DNA from: Paracoccus jeotgali
GTDB lineage: Bacteria; Pseudomonadota; Alphaproteobacteria; Rhodobacterales; Rhodobacteraceae
Length of the DNA stretch: 64,000 bases
Assembly: GCF_002865605.1 (NCBI RefSeq)
Contig: NZ_CP025583.1
Span: 786,501-850,500, forward strand
Reading direction: 5' to 3'
Shown here: positions 61,742 through 64,000 of the stretch, in pieces
Layout of the letters: every line of letters starts with the position of its first letter
How positions within the stretch are numbered: the first letter of the stretch is position 1
Translations under genes and position numbers: made by a program
The notes under the pieces: generated by a model
Told to the model about the DNA's origin: nothing
Databases searched by the model: none
Seen by the model: only the letters and a program-made list of their open reading frames with translations

Positions 61742-62422
61742 ATGCTGACAAGACGACACTTCGTTCGATCAACCACAGCGCTGTTTTCAGCGTCGGTCTC
61801 CGGCCCACTCCTCGCCGATACCTGGCCCACCGAGGCGCAGAAGGCTGCCTGGGATGCACAGGTGACGCCTCCAAATTATGTCCCCGAAACCTCCAATCCT
61901 TGGGGTCTGCACCCGCGGTTCCTGCCGCAACGAGTCGTCGCGAAGGACGGTCTCGTACCGGGAGATATCCATGTCGATGCGGTCGCGCGATATCTCTACC
62001 ATATCGAGGAGGGTGGAACCGCTATGCGTTATGGCGTGGCGATCGGGCGTGGCGACCTCTACGAACCGGGTATCTATACGATACAGCGCAAGGTCGAGTG
62101 GCCGCACTGGACCCCGACCCAGAACATGATCGAGCGGGAACCGGAGATTTATGCGCAGTTCGAGGGTGGTGTGGAACCCGGGCCCGAGAACGCGCTCGGA
62201 TCGCGGGCCATGTACCTCTACGTCGGGGATCGCGACACATATTTGCGGATTCACGGTACCCCGTTTCCGCAAAGTATCGGCAGCCGAGCCAGCTCGGGTT
62301 GCGTCAGGATGGTGATGGCGCACATCAACAGTCTCTATCCACGTGTCGAGATCGGCTCGACGGCGTATCTCTATTCGGCGGAAGGCAGCCTTGCGGCACC
62401 AGAGGTTGGCGACCTGTGGTGA
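61742..62422 (+). CDS. L,D-transpeptidase (YkuD family)
   Basis: A 226-residue secreted enzyme that forms 3-3 cross-links or links proteins to peptidoglycan. TRRHFVRSTTALF at the N-terminus is a twin-arginine signal, cut about residue 25. The active site is HGTPFPQSIGSRASSGCVRM with the catalytic Cys near residue 187. The MerR-type promoter upstream and the P-type ATPase nearby suggest a metal-stress role (inference). It lies just after the prophage tail fibre and may be the first gene outside it. Confidence 0.87.
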   Translation: MLTRRHFVRSTTALFSASVSGPLLADTWPTEAQKAAWDAQVTPPNYVPETSNPWGLHPRFLPQRVVAKDGLVPGDIHVDAVARYLYHIEEGGTAMRYGVAIGRGDLYEPGIYTIQRKVEWPHWTPTQNMIEREPEIYAQFEGGVEPGPENALGSRAMYLYVGDRDTYLRIHGTPFPQSIGSRASSGCVRMVMAHINSLYPRVEIGSTAYLYSAEGSLAAPEVGDLW

Positions 62423-62458
62423 TGCGCGCCGAGCGACGGATGCTGCCGTTCGCATTCG

Positions 62459-62743
62459 TCAGGCCTGCGCCTGCCGACAGATAGCCGCTCCGTTTCTTGC
62501 CCGAAGTGGCAGGAGCGTTGTCTCGACCTGACCGCGATGCTCGTACCAGTAACACCCGTCGTCAGGCAGCAGGCGGACGGTTGAGAGATCCTGACCGTCC
62601 GCCGCCAATTCGAGAACGATCTCGGGAACGCCGGACTCGGGTTCAGTGGCAGGCAACTGGCCGACCTCCTGCGAGCCGCAGCTTGCGGTCAGAAAGAGTG
62701 CGACGACAGCCATCTTCATCCGTGTCCGAGTAATACTCAGCAT
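62459..62743 (-). CDS. Small lipoprotein
   Basis: A 94-residue lipoprotein: N-terminal signal to MKMAVVALFLTASCGSQ with lipobox LTASC (Cys22). A short mature domain contains Cys in DDGCYWYEHRG and another near the end. ATG 62743 has GGAAGGAA before it. It is convergent with the transpeptidase and divergent from the P-type ATPase. Function unknown; neighbours suggest an accessory of the metal module. Confidence 0.7.
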   Translation of the reverse strand: MLSITRTRMKMAVVALFLTASCGSQEVGQLPATEPESGVPEIVLELAADGQDLSTVRLLPDDGCYWYEHRGQVETTLLPLRARNGAAICRQAQA

Positions 62744-62840
62744 TGTTGTTCCTTCCGCTTATGCCACTCCTCGCGACGGTTTTCATGGGTAGTGCTAAAA
62801 CCGCACGGATCACCGCACTTTCTAGCAAAAATACAAACTG

Positions 62841-62856
62841 AAATACCACCGTATTT
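62841..62856. promoter_or_regulatory. Inverted repeat AAATAC-CACC-GTATTT
   Basis: Perfect 6-bp arms with a 4-base centre in the AT-rich divergent gap, just upstream of the -35 of the P-type ATPase promoter. Possible second regulator site. Confidence 0.4.
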
Positions 62857-62861
62857 TGCTC

Positions 62862-62892
62862 TTGAAGCTCTAGCTACTGTAGGGGCTATGTC
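62862..62892 (+). promoter_or_regulatory. MerR-type promoter before the P-type ATPase gene
   Basis: -35 TTGAAG (62862-62867), 19-bp spacer, -10 TATGTC (62887-62892), 32 bases before ATG 62925. The spacer is too long for normal use without a MerR-type activator, and the element shares 13 bases with the one before the transpeptidase gene. Confidence 0.65.
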
Positions 62893-62924
62893 ATGGTGAT
62901 GCACCCGAATCCAGAGGTCCATTC

Positions 62925-64000
62925 ATGCCGTCCGACACCCATCACCACGATCACGATCATGCCGAAGACGACCAGGCAAACGGCGGCAACTGTTGCGGGA
63001 GCGCGGGAACGTGCGGCGACATCGAGCCGACGACGCCCGCGCCGACGGGCGGGCGCAGTTTTCAGGTGTCCGGCCTCGATTGCGCCGAGGAGGTCGCGAT
63101 CCTGAACAAGGTGGTTGGCCCGAAGATCGGCGGGGCCGAGCATCTCGCGTTCGACGTGATCAATGGACGGATGACTATTCTCGACAGCGCCAAGAGTGTA
63201 TCGGACGGCGAAATTGCAGAACTGGTCGCAAGCACCGGCATGACCGCCAAGCCCTGGGATGCCGAAAACGCGTCGGTCGACCAGGCGGCCCATCTTGCAC
63301 GACAGCGGCTGTTTACGGCGCTCAGTGGCGGCTTCTGGGCCGCGGGATTTCTGTGGCACATCATCGAGACCGGCATGGGGGGGGCACTCGGCCTCTTCGC
63401 AGGGCACGGCGAAGCGCCGATGCCACTGGTCGAGGCAGGGCTATTCGCGGTTGCGATCCTGTTCGGTGTCTGGCTCGTGGCACCCAAGGCATGGTCGTCC
63501 GCACGGAGGCTGTCGCCCGACATGAACCTGCTGATGGTGGTCGCGGTGGCCGGTGCCATAGGGCTTGGCGAATTCTTCGAGGCGGCGACGGTTGCGTTCT
63601 TCTTCTCGCTCTCGCTCTACCTCGAAAGCTGGAGCGTCGGGCGTGCGAGGAATGCGGTCTCGGCGCTCTTGGATCTTGCACCACCGACGGCGCGCGTGAT
63701 CCGCGAAGACGGAAGCGAGGCCGACGTTCCGGCGGCTCAAGTCGCCGTAGGCTCAAGCTTCATAGTACGCGGTGGCGACCGTATCCCCCTCGATGGTGAG
63801 GTGACGGACGGCGCGGGCGCGGTCGATCAGGCGCCAATCACCGGAGAGAGTGCGCTGGTCCCAAAGGAACGAGGCGACGAAGTCTATGCCGGCACGATCA
63901 ACGGCGAAGGCACATTGACGGTGCGCGCCACGAAGGCCGCCTCGGACACCGTCTTGGCCAAGATCATCCGCATGGTCGGCGACGCCCATGCCCGCCGCGC
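62925..64000 (+). CDS. Heavy-metal translocating P-type ATPase, 3'-truncated by the window
   Basis: The first 358 residues of a P1B-type metal exporter (CadA/ZntA group: Cd, Zn, Pb). N-terminus: His-rich HHHDHDH and Cys cluster CC...C (residues 6-30), then an HMA-like domain with VSGLDCAEEV, which keeps one Cys instead of CxxC. Transmembrane segments follow from about residue 125, and the actuator loop has APITGESALVPK. The phosphorylation site lies beyond the window. ATG 62925 follows AGAGG (62913-62917). The frame is open to the last base. Confidence 0.9.
   Translation, partial: MPSDTHHHDHDHAEDDQANGGNCCGSAGTCGDIEPTTPAPTGGRSFQVSGLDCAEEVAILNKVVGPKIGGAEHLAFDVINGRMTILDSAKSVSDGEIAELVASTGMTAKPWDAENASVDQAAHLARQRLFTALSGGFWAAGFLWHIIETGMGGALGLFAGHGEAPMPLVEAGLFAVAILFGVWLVAPKAWSSARRLSPDMNLLMVVAVAGAIGLGEFFEAATVAFFFSLSLYLESWSVGRARNAVSALLDLAPPTARVIREDGSEADVPAAQVAVGSSFIVRGGDRIPLDGEVTDGAGAVDQAPITGESALVPKERGDEVYAGTINGEGTLTVRATKAASDTVLAKIIRMVGDAHARR

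Noticed and set aside
62993..63799. Plus-strand frame of 268 codons inside the metal ATPase gene
   Set aside because: The P-type ATPase reads in another frame from 62925 to the window end with clear motifs; this frame is Arg-rich shadow.

Overview
The window is GC-rich throughout and reads as an alphaproteobacterial chromosome, most likely Rhodobacterales (Paracoccus-like). The evidence is the gene families (fused-permease Fbp iron transporter, DUF1127 protein, UbiA/RsmE pair), a TGA-N9-TCA motif of the type used by RirA-group iron regulators, and a prophage whose tail-tip genes are of the Rhodobacter gene-transfer-agent (RcGTA) type. The assignment is inference from these features; no 16S gene is present.

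Layout. (1) 1-14103, core genome: a truncated aromatic aminotransferase with its terminator; an OmpA/BON envelope protein (its N-terminus split by a C9 tract) with a small membrane partner; ubiA; rsmE; a DUF1127 protein; msrA-prmA with an overlapping start and a downstream unknown gene; an Fe(III) ABC transporter (ATPase, binding protein, fused permease); trpB; and tRNA-Ser(UGA) with its terminator. (2) 14437-21480, a defence-type island: a DUF5131 (Gp37/Gp68) protein overlapping a TcmP-like partner, facing a type I restriction-modification operon hsdR-hsdM-hsdS. (3) 21638-24007, a recombination module: serine recombinase, DUF2924 protein and two small partners, all overlapping by 4 bases. (4) 24201-26375, a 724-residue protein of unknown function. 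(5) 26452-36770, phage early genes: Com-like zinc ribbon, sigma-like factor, small proteins, P-loop ATPase, DUF669-like protein, SF2 helicase, zinc proteins, Cas4/RecB-like nuclease, primase-helicase, a dense control/origin-like region, RuvC-like resolvase and DUF6362. (6) 36771-39779, regulatory DNA, a ParB-domain DNA methylase, a small membrane protein and two genes on the opposite strand. (7) 39891-61584, packaging and virion genes: terminase, portal, protease-capsid fusion, decoration protein, connectors, a GIY-YIG intruder, tail tube, frameshifted tail chaperone, tape measure, RcGTA-type tail tip and a C1q-like fibre, with a compact lysis cassette inserted between the DUF2460 and DUF2163 genes. 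(8) 61585-64000, accessory or metal-stress genes: L,D-transpeptidase, a lipoprotein and the start of a heavy-metal P-type ATPase. Two of these genes are preceded by near-identical MerR-type promoters.

The prophage looks essentially complete for DNA replication/recombination, packaging, capsid, tail and lysis. It is mosaic: lambda-type terminase and portal, Mu gpT-type capsid fused to its protease, and a GTA-type tail tip. No classical CI/Cro repressor was recognised. The most notable items are a canonical A AAA AAC programmed -1 frameshift in the tail chaperone, the repeat-rich region after the primase-helicase, the unknown 724-residue protein, the nested lysis genes with an embedded o-spanin, and the paired MerR-type promoters.
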